Origin: Symbiodinium natans | Taxonomy: Eukaryota > Sar > Dinophyceae > Suessiales > Symbiodiniaceae | DNA: 64,000 nt | Direction of reading: 5' to 3' | NCBI GenBank assembly: GCA_905221605.1 | Contig: CAJNDS010002652.1 | Coordinates: forward strand, 77,436 to 141,435 | Shown here: piece by piece, positions 56,009-64,000 of the stretch | Layout of the letters: each line of letters opens with the position of its first letter | Position numbering within the stretch: position 1 is the stretch's first letter | Program-made: the position numbers and the translations under genes | The notes under the pieces: model-generated | Database searches by the model: none | Told to the model about the DNA's origin: nothing | Seen by the model: the letters and a program-made list of their open reading frames with translations, nothing else

Positions 56009-56062
56009 CTGGCTCGGAGGGCCGCTTCGCATCCACGGGTGCTGGCGGCAGGCTTTCTGGGC
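56009..56062 (-). CDS. Putative exon
   Basis: Acceptor TGCAACGCTTCAG, 18 codons AQKACRQHPWMRSGPPSQ, GC donor (CAG followed by GCTTTGCG), phase 0. It follows 57196-57251 in phase. Confidence 0.5.
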
Positions 56063-56819
56063 CTGAAGCGTTGCATTCTTTCAGGGTTTAGGGTTTAGGG
56101 TCTAGGGTGTCTAGGGCTTAGGAGTTCAGGGTTCTAGGGTTTAGGGTTTAGGGTTTGGGGTTTAGGGTTTAGGGTTTAGGGTTTAGGCTTTAGCGTCTAG
56201 GGTTTAGGGTCTAGGGTCTAGGGTTGGGGGTCTATGCCCTAAACCATCAACCCTGTTTGCGAACCCTGAACCCTAAGAGTTCGCGGCTAGGGGGGTCGAA
56301 GGACCCAGGACCTCCAGGACCTGTAGCTTGGGGGAGGGGGGGTGTGGTTCAGGGTCCATTTCGAGGTGAAGAAGATGAACTGTTTCGGACTTAGGGTTTA
56401 GGGTTTAGGGCCTAGGGGGGAGGGAGCGGTCGGGAGAATCGTGTGCTGACAAGAGCTGAGGGTTGGGATTTGGGGTTTGGGGATCTCTGGGGTTTAGGTT
56501 GAGGGCTGAAGGAACCCGAACCACCGTACCCCGCTTCGTGGCTCCACGGATGAGAACTGCACCCTGTCCGAGGTTTGAGGGCTCAGGGCTTTCGGGTTGA
56601 AGGGGTTTGGGGGCCCCCCCCAAACCCCAACCCTAACATCCCTAACCCTCCGAAACCCCCAAACGCCCTAAATCCTCCTCACCGACCTCCTGGTAGTGGG
56701 AGCACTGGCGGACAGGGCGTGGCAGGCACCAGGTCGTCTGCCCGTGATCGAGTCGCAAAATTTCTGTGGGTACTCTGGGTTGACCTGTGGGGCACTGCGT
56801 TAAACATATCTCCAAGGTT

Positions 56820-56823
56820 GTAT

Positions 56824-56857
<34 letters not shown>

Positions 56858-56880
56858 TAATATATATATATATATATATT
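56820..56880. repeat. TA microsatellite
   Basis: Alternating TA is interrupted by AAA and TTAA and ends in a T run. Confidence 0.95.
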
Positions 56881-56971
56881 TTTTTTTCTTCTCAGTATCG
56901 TGCTAATCCCAGCCCTTGGTCCAAAAAAACTTGTGCGGCCTTGAGCCCCGAACCCTACTTGGAGGTTCACG

Positions 56972-57083
56972 GTACTTGTTAACCAATTGTAACTGTACTT
57001 ATAACTGTACTTATAACCATATGAGGGCAGTTGAGGGGCTTATAAGTGGGTTCTAAGTACAGTTATAACTGGTAAATAAGTAC
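56972..57083. repeat. Fold-back element, about 33-bp inverted ends
   Basis: The ends begin GTACTTGTTAACCAATTGTA on the left and GTACTTATTTACCAGTTATA from the right. A further piece (TATAAGTACAGTTATGATGG) reappears at about 57143 beyond an intervening CCCTAAA tract, as if telomere repeats had been inserted next to or into a second copy. Confidence 0.65.
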
Positions 57084-57195
57084 CCCTAAACCCTAAACCC
57101 TAAACCCTAACCCCTAACCCCTAAACCCTAAACCCTAAACCCTATAAGTACAGTTATGATGGGCTAGAGTAGCCATCGCCTTCCGTGACCCGCAC

Positions 57196-57251
57196 CGGCG
57201 CCACCCCAGCAGCTGCGGCAGCTCGACGGACAGCCTCAGCAGCAGGCTTCT
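57196..57251 (-). CDS. Putative exon, Ala-rich
   Basis: Acceptor GGCTAAAGCAG. Entering with two bases it reads KPAAEAVRRAAAAAGVAP, and the donor is GTGCGGGTC. A CCCTAAA tract lies on the left and a TTTAGGG tract on the right. Confidence 0.5.
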
Positions 57252-57264
57252 CTGCTTTAGCCAG

Positions 57265-57453
57265 GGTGTAGGGTTTAGGGTTTAGGGTTTAGGGTTTAGG
57301 GTTTAGGGTTTAGGGTTTAGGGTTTAGGGTTTAGGGTTTAGGGTTTAGGGTTTAGGGTTTAGGGTTTAGGGTTTAGGGTTTAGGGTTTAGGGTTTAGGGT
57401 TTAGGGGTTAAGGTTTAGGGTTAGGGTTTAGGGTTTAGGGGTTAGGGGTTTAA
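57265..57453. repeat. Interstitial telomere tract, TTTAGGG on +, about 190 bp
   Basis: About 20 clean units end in TTTAGGGG/TTAGGG variants. A second long tract of the same sense lies at 57820-57953. Confidence 0.95.
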
Positions 57454-57989
57454 ACTTCACGCCTGAAGGCCCTGAGCCTTGCTTCCAAGAGTCCAGAGCT
57501 TGGCTCTCGGCGGCCTGCGCGTAAAGAGGTTTTGGGTTTCGAGGCTTCATAGGTTGGCCTAGGGCCGTTTAGGGTTTAGGTTTAGGGTCTAGGGGTTAAG
57601 GTTTAAGGTTTAAGCGCATGAAGCCAGGCGTCCTATACTGCTCTGCCCTAAATCCTGAAACCTAAGCTGCACTTAAGCTGCAAAATGTCTAACTGAAAAA
57701 ATCTCTTGTGGGGTTTGGGCCCTAGTAAAAAAGCTTTGACCTGAACTTCAATATCCTCAATCCACGGACACTTCAAGCTGTTTAGCCCGAAACCCTGAAA
57801 CCGGAGCCCACATAGGAAGGGTTTAGGGTTTGGGGCTTGGGGTTTAGGGTTTAGGGTTTAGGGTTTAGGGTTTAGGGTTTAGGGTTTAGGGTTTAGGGTT
57901 TAGGGTTTAGGGTTTAGGGTTTAGGGTTTAGGGTTTAGGGTTTAGGGTTTAGTTTCCCCCCTCCCCAAGCCCCCACCCCCCCTCCCAAG

Positions 57990-58022
57990 CCCCCCCCCCC
58001 CCCCCAAAAAAAAAAAAAAAAA
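57990..58022. repeat. Poly-C followed directly by poly-A
   Basis: C16 then A17. The same C-then-A arrangement occurs at 60680-60720 (C19, A22), which suggests an unusual expansion mode of the AAACCC unit. Confidence 0.95.
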
Positions 58023-58159
58023 CTGCCCAACACTGGGACCGAATCCAACGAGTCTCGGGGTTGAGGGCCTCCAGGTCTGTGACAAGGACGGGCTTGGGGC
58101 TTAAGATTTCGGGCTAAGGATTTATCAGGATCTGGGGTTTTAGGGTTATGAAGCACCCG

Positions 58160-58187
58160 GCCCCCCCCCCCCCCCCCCCCCCCCCCC
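58160..58187. repeat. Poly-C run, about 28 bp
   Basis: The homopolymer lies next to degenerate telomere repeats. Confidence 0.95.
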
Positions 58188-58317
58188 GCCTTCCCATTAA
58201 ACCCGAAACCCTAAACCCGAAACCCTAAAGCCTTCCTCTCCATCAACCCAAACCCCAATCCCTAAACCCTAAACCCTAAACCCTAAACCCTAAACCCTAA
58301 ACCTCAACACCCTAAAC

Positions 58318-58360
58318 TAGCTGCCTGCTCCTGCTTCACCAGCTCGTGGAGCAGGGGTGC
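58318..58360 (-). CDS. Putative exon with its donor at a telomere repeat
   Basis: Acceptor TTCCTTTCCCTGCTGAG is strong, APLLHELVKQEQAA plus one base follows, then GTTTAGGG. Confidence 0.55.
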
Positions 58361-58587
58361 CTCAGCAGGGAAAGGAATTCAGGGTTTTTAGGGTTTAGGG
58401 TTTAGGGTTTAGGGTTTAGGATTCAGGGCGTTGGGGCGGGGGTTTGGGGTTCAGGCTTTTAGTGGGGGGGCGAAGGGGGGGAGTGTTAGAGGTGTTGAGG
58501 TTTGGGGCCTTAGAGGTCTTGGGGTGGGGGGTTGGGAGGTTATGAGGTTTTGGGGGCGTAGTGCTGCCAGTCTCCCTGGTTCCAAAC

Positions 58588-58699
58588 CACTGCGCAAAGC
58601 ATATAACTCCTGTACTGTAGGCTTGGCACCATTGATAGTGTTTGCGTTCCCTGTGCTCATGGAGATTAACTTCCTCTTCTTCTGTGCAGCGGCAGTATG
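58588..58699 (-). CDS. Putative exon, about 112 nt
   Basis: Acceptor CAGCCATCACTGCAG. One frame reads HTAAAQKKRKLISMSTGNAN..., another CRCTEEEEVNLHEHRERKHY.... Both are open, and the second fits the phase of 58781-58835. A donor GTTTGGAACC was chosen, but the frame stays open beyond it. Confidence 0.45.
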
Positions 58700-58780
58700 C
58701 TGCAGTGATGGCTGATAGCCCCATTTGCTAGTGCATCTGCGAGCAGTTGCTGTGTTGCATGCAGAAGTAGGACCCTAAAC

Positions 58781-58835
58781 GTTGAAGAGGCTGCACGCCA
58801 TAGCGCCCCCCGGTTCGGAAGCGTTCATCAAGCAT
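58781..58835 (-). CDS. Possible first exon with start codon
   Basis: ATG at 58835 opens MLDERFRTGGRYGVQPLQ plus one base, then GTTTAGGGTCC as donor. The implied intron to 58699 is about 81 bp. No AG acceptor lies between the upstream in-frame stop and this ATG, which supports a first exon. Confidence 0.4.
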
Positions 58836-58979
58836 GCCCGTGATGTCACACGCAGCCGTGTGTGCATGGTGCAATGTTCAGTTATCTCGAATCAGCCTGC
58901 ACCCGGAACCCTAGATACTGCACCCTAAACCCTAAACCCTAAACCCTGAACCCTGAACCCTTCACCCTGAACCCTAAAC

Positions 58980-59045
58980 CAGACCCCGCCCCCCTGCGGC
59001 CTCGACAGCAAGCGCCGGGCCTGGCTCCCAGCCGCCCTCGCCCGG
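58980..59045 (-). CDS. Putative exon with its donor at a telomere repeat
   Basis: Acceptor GGCCCTGCTGCAG, 22 codons PGEGGWEPGPALAVEAAGGR plus GL, donor GTTTAGGG. It lies upstream of the possible first exon at 58781-58835, so it would belong to another gene. Confidence 0.45.
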
Positions 59046-59549
59046 CTGCAGCAGGGCCTGGTTTCAGGGTTCTGCTGTTGTAGTTGGGTTTAGGGTTTAG
59101 GAGGTGCAGAAGCGGGTGGGGAGGTCTACCCTAAACCCTAAATCCTAACTCCTGGCGGGGCACTGGACCGAGGGTTGGATAAGGGATTTAGGGTGCCCTG
59201 TTCTCAACGCGTGTGCCCTCGGCGTAGGTTGGCCCCCTAGCCACCCTGAAGGGACCCCGTGGCCTATGCCAAGATTTTCGGGTTTTCTTAGCTAAGCGGG
59301 GTCCCTTTGGGGTGGCGGGTGGGGGGTTCGTGGTGCATGTGTGTGCACAACGTGGTGCTGCTGCTACAGCCATTGCATCTAAAAATGACTGAAAATCACC
59401 GAGGGAGCCAGTCAGGCGCGAGAATCCTGCCGAAGACAAAACCCTAAGCCCCAAACCCTGTCACGAATCCCGACTGTTACCTGCCTGGCTCTGGACTCTC
59501 GCTTTCCTGGTTCCTGACACATGGTTCCGCACAAACATCCACAGAACAT

Positions 59550-60062
59550 TTAAAGGAACTTTGCCACGAACACTGTCACTGAAATCATTGCTGCTGGAAG
59601 GAGGCTGAGGGCACGCGCTCCGTCTATGTCGCAGCATGGTTGGCGGTTCCCGGTCTCGCATTGTTCGCGATGCTTGAACAGCACGCTCACTCGATTGGCA
59701 TTGGTCCCGCCATACTGATCTATGCAAGCCTGAATGCAGTCATCCATGGATGGGAGCGAGTAGCATGTCACGCTCGCCTTTGTTGTTGTCGTCGTCGTCG
59801 TGCAGACGAACTCATCGTCGCAACATAACTGCAACTCTCCATCGACCCGGCGTCGGCACAGACAGTCGACGAACCCGTACCTTAGGGAAGTGGGAGGTGC
59901 ACCATACACGGTCGTGCATGCATCCCGGCACAAATCGGTGCTCGTGAGTGTGTCACATCGTGGGAGCTCGGTCACATTCTCGGTGACGTTCGCGGTGACG
60001 TTCCCACCCACTGCGTCGTTGAGGAGAAAGAATGCGAGGCCGATCATTGACCACCAAGCCAT
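59550..60062 (-). CDS. Small secreted or surface-anchored protein with two Cys modules (170 aa)
   Basis: I chose the ATG at 60062 because it gives a standard signal peptide (MAWWSMIGLAFFLL...). An ATG 33 codons upstream is in frame, but its extension is not signal-like. The signal is followed by three adjacent N-glycosylation sequons (NVT-A-NVT-E-NVT, residues 21-31). Two related cysteine modules follow: C36-x8-C45-x3-C49 ... C80-C81, and C100-x8-C109-x3-C113 ... C143-C144. A Thr-rich linker (residues 88-94) joins them. The hydrophobic C-terminus (about 152-170) could be a GPI signal or membrane anchor. I do not recognise the family. It is a single open frame without evident introns, unlike its neighbours. 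Cell-surface location is inferred. Confidence 0.65.
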   Translation of the reverse strand: MAWWSMIGLAFFLLNDAVGGNVTANVTENVTELPRCDTLTSTDLCRDACTTVYGAPPTSLRYGFVDCLCRRRVDGELQLCCDDEFVCTTTTTTTKASVTCYSLPSMDDCIQACIDQYGGTNANRVSVLFKHREQCETGNRQPCCDIDGARALSLLPAAMISVTVFVAKFL

Positions 60063-60482
60063 GGTTTGCGAAACGGCTTCGCAGCTGACACCCTGCAGTA
60101 TGTGTTTAGTAATGTTCGAGCCAGTCGCTCCGGCATGGGTACGCATGTAAGGGGGCAACAAGCCATGCCGGTGCTCAAGGGGCTACATATGGGCTCTGTA
60201 CTTTCAAACCCCCCCCCACACCGGCATCAGACTCCGGAACTTCGGTTTAGGGCTTCAGGGCTTTTTCACTGCGTACACCCTTGGTATGTGGCACCTCTTC
60301 CTTGACTGGCAGTTCAAAGGCAAAGCTGCTTTAGGTCCGGGATGAAAAGCAAGGGTTAGAGAGTCAGAGGTCCTCGGACTTGGATGTTCGGATATAGGAT
60401 CAGGCAGGACATTCTCTGCTCTCCTCTGACTCTCACTGTTCTGTGCCTACCACTCATGGGCTTCCCTGCGACCCCCTTCTAG

Positions 60483-60597
60483 AGTACCCTCCCTAGGTTC
60501 CCCCCTTGAATAACCACCTTAGTTGGGCTTAACTATGCCTCAATAGCCTTCACTGGGGCGAATCTAGGGGCAGGGTAGTATAGAGGAGGGTAGTACC
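60483..60597. repeat. Fold-back element, family E
   Basis: AGTACCCTCCCTAGGTTCCC on the left pairs with the right end (GGGGCAGGGTAGTATAGAGG...). The internal CTTAGTTGGGCTTAACTATG and ATAGCCTTCACT recur in a worn copy at 41075-41165. Confidence 0.5.
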
Positions 60598-60679
60598 GCT
60601 AAACCCTAAACCCTAAACCCTAAACCCCAAACCCCAAACCCTAAACCCCAAACCCCAAACCCTAAACCCTAAACCCCCG

Positions 60680-60720
60680 CCCCCCCCCCCCCCCCCCCAA
60701 AAAAAAAAAAAAAAAAAAAA
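60680..60720. repeat. Poly-C followed directly by poly-A
   Basis: About C19 then A22 directly follow CCCTAAA repeats. Confidence 0.95.
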
Positions 60721-60854
60721 GAGTGGCTAGTAGCGGAACCCATGAACCAGCCGCCTATGGCCAAAACCAGGGTTGGAAGAAGACACTCAACTCAAGCCCC
60801 AAACCCTCAGACTCGGACCAGGAGCCTAAACCTTAAACCCTATACGGCTTTCGG

Positions 60855-60985
60855 GGGGGGGGGGGGGGGGGGTGGGGGGGGGTGGGGGGGGGGGGGGGTG
60901 GGGGGTGGGGGGGGGGGGTGGGGGGGGGGGTGGGGGGGGGGGGGTGGGCGGGGGGGGGGGTGGGGGGGGCGGTGGGGGGTCGGGG
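60855..60985. repeat. G-run array (G7-17 separated by single T or C)
   Basis: About 130 bp of near-pure G is broken by single T and C bases. It should form very stable G-quadruplexes and is liable to length error. The Gly/Trp frame through it is not a gene. Confidence 0.95.
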
Positions 60986-61508
60986 TTTAGGGGCTGAGAG
61001 GATCCTAATAAGGTCTGATCTCTAAATCTCTGCGCGTCCGTCTACAGTAGAATCTTGGGCCCGAGTGTAGGGTTTATGGTTGCAAGTTTAGGGTTCTCTG
61101 TAAGGCCTACGGAGGTACATGAGGTTTCAGGATTTGCACCCGTCCCCCCAACCCCAGCGAAATATGAGCCATGAGACGGGCTTAGGGTTTAGGGTTTAGG
61201 GTTTAGGGTTTAGGTTTTAAGTTTAAATCAACAAGACCGTTTAACCCCTCAACGGAACCCCCCCCCGAAAAGCATACCCCTACTTCCGTCCCACCCACAA
61301 AAGCAAAATCACAGATTCCCCCTAAACCCTAAACCCTAAACCCGAACACCTAACCCCTAAACCCTAAACCCCTTAAGCCCCTTGAGCCCCTTACACGCCT
61401 TAACCCCCAAACCCTAAACCCTAAACCCTTAACCCTAAACCCTAAACCCTAAACCCTGAACCCTAAACCCTAAACCCTAAACCCCCCTAAACCCTAAACC
61501 CCCTAAAC

Positions 61509-61567
61509 GCGGCCTCCAGCTTGCGCAGCGCCTCGCAAGGTGCGGCCTGGCGCCGCAGCAAGGAGGC
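61509..61567 (-). CDS. Putative exon with its donor at a telomere repeat
   Basis: Acceptor CCACTGACGACAG, ASLLRRQAAPCEALRKLEA plus two bases, then GTTTAGGG. It is flanked by a CCCTAAA tract on the left and TTTAGGG on the right. Confidence 0.55.
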
Positions 61568-61825
61568 CTGTCGTCAGTGGGGCGGATTTCGGGTTTAGGG
61601 TTTAGGGTTTGGGGTTTGGGGTTCCCGCCCTCTGTGTGACCAAAACTCATCCAATTCCGCAGATGCCTCGCTCAATTGATACAGCGAAGGCAAATTTGGG
61701 GTTTAGGGCTTAGGGCTTAGGGCTTACGATGGCTTATGGGTTTAGGGTTGTGGGTTTACGGGGTTGAGGGGGTAAGGGTTCAGGCTTAACGGGGTGAGGG
61801 CTGGGTTTTGAGGGTTTAAGGGTTT

Positions 61826-62170
61826 TGAGGGTTTGAGGGTTTGAGGGCTCAGGGGCTAGGGTTAAGGGTTTAAGGTTTTAAGGGTTTGAGGGTTTGAGGG
61901 TTTGAGGGTTTGAGGGTTTGAGGGTTTGAGGGTTTGAGGGTTTGAGGGTTTGAGGGTTTGAGGGTTTGAGGGTTTGAGGGTTTGAGGGTTTGAGGGTTTG
62001 AGGGTTTTAAGGTTTTAAGGGTTTGAGGGTTTGAGGGTCTCAGGGTTTGAGGGTTTCAGGGTTTCAGGGTTTGAGGGTTTGAGGGTTTGAGGGTTTGAGG
62101 GTTTGAGGGTTTGAGGGTTTGAGGGTTTGAGGGTTTGAGGGTTTGAGGGTTTTGAGGGTTTTGCGGGTTT
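61826..62170. repeat. Octamer telomere-variant array TTTGAGGG
   Basis: About 40 units of GGGTTTGA are present, with occasional GGGTTTTA and GGGTTTCA. It is a homogeneous 8-bp array distinct from the 7-bp TTTAGGG, so the variant has been amplified as such. Confidence 0.95.
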
Positions 62171-62306
62171 GAGGGCTCAGGGTTTGGAGGACGTTCCCTA
62201 GTAGTTTAGGCCTGCGTGGGATGCTCGGTGCTTGGGGCGGGACTTACGATTCAGGGCTTCAAATTCCAAGGCCTAAGCCCTGAAGCTTAAACCCTAATCC
62301 CTACCT

Positions 62307-62360
62307 GCACCCCCCAACTACCCTTTAATAAAGGGTGCTTATATACCCTACTGTTCTGGT
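62307..62360. repeat. Truncated fold-back element, family D
   Basis: GCACCCCCCAACTACCCTTT and AATAAAGGGTGC match 40178-40254, as does the following CTACTGTTCTGGT. The right end is lost. Confidence 0.6.
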
Positions 62361-62933
62361 TGGGACCATGATCCCAGGTTAGGGGTATGTTTGCGTGGTG
62401 GCCCTGACCTCGGCTTCATGGAAAGGTGGAGAGCAATAAACTCCAAGCACTAGGGTTTAGGGCTTAGGGCTTAGGGCTAACCACTCCAACTCCAAACCCT
62501 ACTTCCTAAAACCTGGAACCCTCGTCTGTGTGCACTTCGTAGGTTTGACCAACTCCACACTGGTTTAGGGTTTAGGGTTTAGGGTTTCGGGTTTAGGGTT
62601 TAGGGTTTAGGGTTTAGGGTTTAGGGTTTAGGGTTTAGGGTTTAGGGTTTAGGGTTTAGGGTTTAGGGTTTAGGGTGCATCAATTGGCTAGAGCACCATG
62701 CCTGAACGATGTTTCTGTTTTTACCATGCCCGGACAATGTTTCTGTTTTTTTTTGTTCTCGGGGGTCCTCAGACACGTACGTGTATGCTCTCAAGCTCAG
62801 GAAAAACACGATTCCGGAAACGCAAAATCGAGCGTCTTGGCATGTTTTAGCCCAAATGGTACCCTCCCTGCGACATGTTTCTCATGCTCCCGAAAGCCAT
62901 TTCGTGTGGCAAACGACATGACTACTTCGCGCT

Positions 62934-63118
62934 GGGGGGGATTTTACGAAAATCGGGTACCTGTTTGGGGGTTCCTATAGTGAGGATTCTAGTATTTTGG
63001 GGAGGTATATTCACGGGACCCTGCTTTTTGGGAAATACCCCCCCCCCCCCCCCCCCCAAATAGTAGGATTCCCTTCCAACAAGGACCCCAATAAGGTACC
63101 CCTAATTTCGGAAACCCC
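62934..63118. repeat. Large fold-back element, about 185 bp
   Basis: The two arms are about 75 bp and roughly 70% alike by eye: TTTTACGAAAATCGGGTACC...GGATTCTAGTATTTTGGGG on the left, and TTTCCGAAATTAGGGGTACC...GAATCCTACTATTTGGGGG from the right. The centre has a poly-C run (63040-63056). Confidence 0.6.
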
Positions 63119-63427
63119 ATATTGGGGGTTTTAGGGCTTAGGGTCGTTGACTCGCGCAGGTGGGTGCAGATGGGATTACCTTGCAAACCAAGAACCCTGA
63201 AACTGGGGTCATATACCCTTTTTTACGATAAGCCCGATTTAGGTTTTGAACCAATAAACCCTTTTAGGATTCATTTGGTCCCCAAGGCAAGTGCTTGGGG
63301 TTCAGGGTGGAGGGTTGAGGGGGCTCGGTGCGGTAACGTTGTCCTTCTTCAGCGCGATCTTCTTCACGCAGCTCAGTTTCGGGTTTAGGGTTTGGGGCTC
63401 GTAGGGCCTTCAAAACACTAAACCCTA

Positions 63428-63605
63428 GAAACCCTAAACACTATAAACCCTAAACCCTAAACCCTATAAACCCTATAAAACCTGTAAACTCTCAACCCTA
63501 TAAACCCGAAACTCGAAACCCTATAAACCCTTTAAAGCCTATAAACCCTATAAACCCTGTAAACCCTATAAACCCTATTAACCCTATAAACCCTATAAAC
63601 CCTAC
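63428..63605. repeat. Nonamer telomere-variant array CCCTATAAA
   Basis: About 18 units of CCCTATAAA with CCCTGTAAA and CCCTATTAA variants. It is the complement of the TTTATAGGG variant at 31440-31520. Confidence 0.9.
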
Positions 63606-63651
63606 ACCCTAAACCCCAAACCCTGAACCCCAAACCCCGAACCCGAACCAC

Positions 63652-63697
63652 CCGCCTCACACTGCTGCGCTTCCTCAGGCGACATACCGTGGCAGAA
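63652..63697 (-). CDS. Putative exon
   Basis: Acceptor GCATGGCCGAG, FCHGMSPEEAQQCEA plus one base, donor GTGGTTCGGG. The GMSPEEA string recalls the MSPDEA string in the exon at 418-541. Confidence 0.45.
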
Positions 63698-64000
63698 CTC
63701 GGCCATGCACCTTCACCCTAAACCCTAAACCCTAAACCCTGAACCCTGAACCCTAAACCCTAAACCCTAAACCCTAAACCCTAAAGCCTGAACCCTGAAC
63801 CCTGAACCCTCAACCCTACCGCAGGGTTTTGGGGCTGGGCAGAGAAGCTCATGACTCATGACTCACATGGGCAAAGGGAGATTGAGATTCAGGGTTTGAG
63901 GTCGAATTGCCCAAACCTTAAACCCTAAACCCTAAGCCCTAAACCCTAAACTCTGAACCCTGAACCCTAAACGAAACGCTTTCTGGGCTAACTTGGCCCT

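Larger units (their letters stand above)
48336..58780. repeat. Third stretch of telomere mosaic
   Basis: The organisation is as in the left part. Other contents are an A/T-rich AAT/AAC microsatellite-like stretch (48540-48640), degenerate repeats (50100-50500), unassigned DNA with a Thr-rich frame (51350-52190), TTTTAGGG variants (52950-53100), a palindrome near 53095-53170, and TGTAGGG units (54190-54225). An island at about 50005-50090 has good splice-like sites on the + strand (GCGCTCGCAG ... GTGAGG) and might belong to a different gene. Confidence 0.75.
59046..64000. repeat. Right-hand telomere mosaic
   Basis: Apart from the listed items it holds: 59090-59460, worn repeats and unassigned DNA; 60190-60480, unassigned; 61000-61320, unassigned with a TTTAGGG tract; 62400-62675, unassigned followed by a clean TTTAGGG tract (62562-62674); 62675-62930, unassigned, with open + frames that I do not support; 63120-63425, unassigned. 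The last 300 bp are mostly CCCTAAA and CCCTGAA units. Confidence 0.75.

Noticed and set aside
60158-60182. Spliced-leader relic on + (AGCCATGCCGGTGCTCAAG)
   Set aside because: Only the ends match the leader, the TTTTGG core does not, and no + strand gene follows.
60742-60990. Gly/Trp-rich + frame
   Set aside because: It is a by-product of the G-run array.
62675-63063. Overlapping + frames of 60-100 codons
   Set aside because: They run into the fold-back element at 62934-63118 and its poly-C centre, and no domain or splice context was seen.

Overview
The window reads as nuclear DNA of a dinoflagellate, probably a Symbiodiniaceae-like alga. The signs are plant/dinoflagellate-type telomere repeats (TTTAGGG) scattered everywhere, a relic of the dinoflagellate spliced leader upstream of an intronless gene, likely splice donors of GT, GC and perhaps GA type, tiny exons in huge repeat-filled introns, and a long Ty1/copia element with extra host-like domains. 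No rRNA, tRNA, CRISPR array or prokaryotic operon was seen. Positions 41401-41500 are an assembly gap of 100 N.

Layout. (1) 1-10.6 kb and 30.7-38.3 kb: islands of 20-125 bp of GC-rich, coding-like sequence sit between telomere-repeat tracts. I read the islands as exons of at least one minus-strand gene. In most cases the exon has CCCTAAA tracts on its left and TTTAGGG tracts on its right on the + strand. Each intron on the coding strand therefore begins with GTTTAGGG-type repeats and ends with CCCTAAA repeats before the acceptor AG, and many carry a short fold-back (MITE-like) element in the middle. The reading frame can be carried through most joins between 37.9 and 30.7 kb and between 5.9 and 2.1 kb without a stop. 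(2) 10649-30668: a 20-kb, almost pristine LTR retrotransposon lies inside this exon series, inserted into a telomere-like repeat with a TTTAG target duplication. It carries Gag-protease-integrase, then RT-RNase H, then two further very large ORFs. The first has a cytosine-methyltransferase-like core. The second has a complete Tpt1/KptA-type RNA 2'-phosphotransferase motif set and a zinc knuckle. The four ORFs overlap by 17-34 nt, each in a new frame. (3) 38.6-39.6 kb: an intronless PPR protein gene, probably a retrogene. (4) 41.5-48.3 kb: a block of unrelated satellites, comprising a flipping palindrome array, a GAATTAATT array, a 31-bp satellite, a 55-bp satellite and a roughly 0.9-kb pyrimidine-rich duplication. 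(5) 48.3-64 kb: more telomere mosaic with minus-strand exons, fold-back elements and homopolymers, plus a small secreted/anchored Cys-rich protein gene at 59.6-60.1 kb.

The most interesting possibility is that telomeric repeats here act as the ends of introns (telomere-repeat introners): the repeat supplies the splice donor and the complementary arms would fold the intron into a hairpin. All exon calls were made by eye from splice-like sites and open frames. GC-rich DNA is often open in several frames, so RNA evidence is needed to confirm them.
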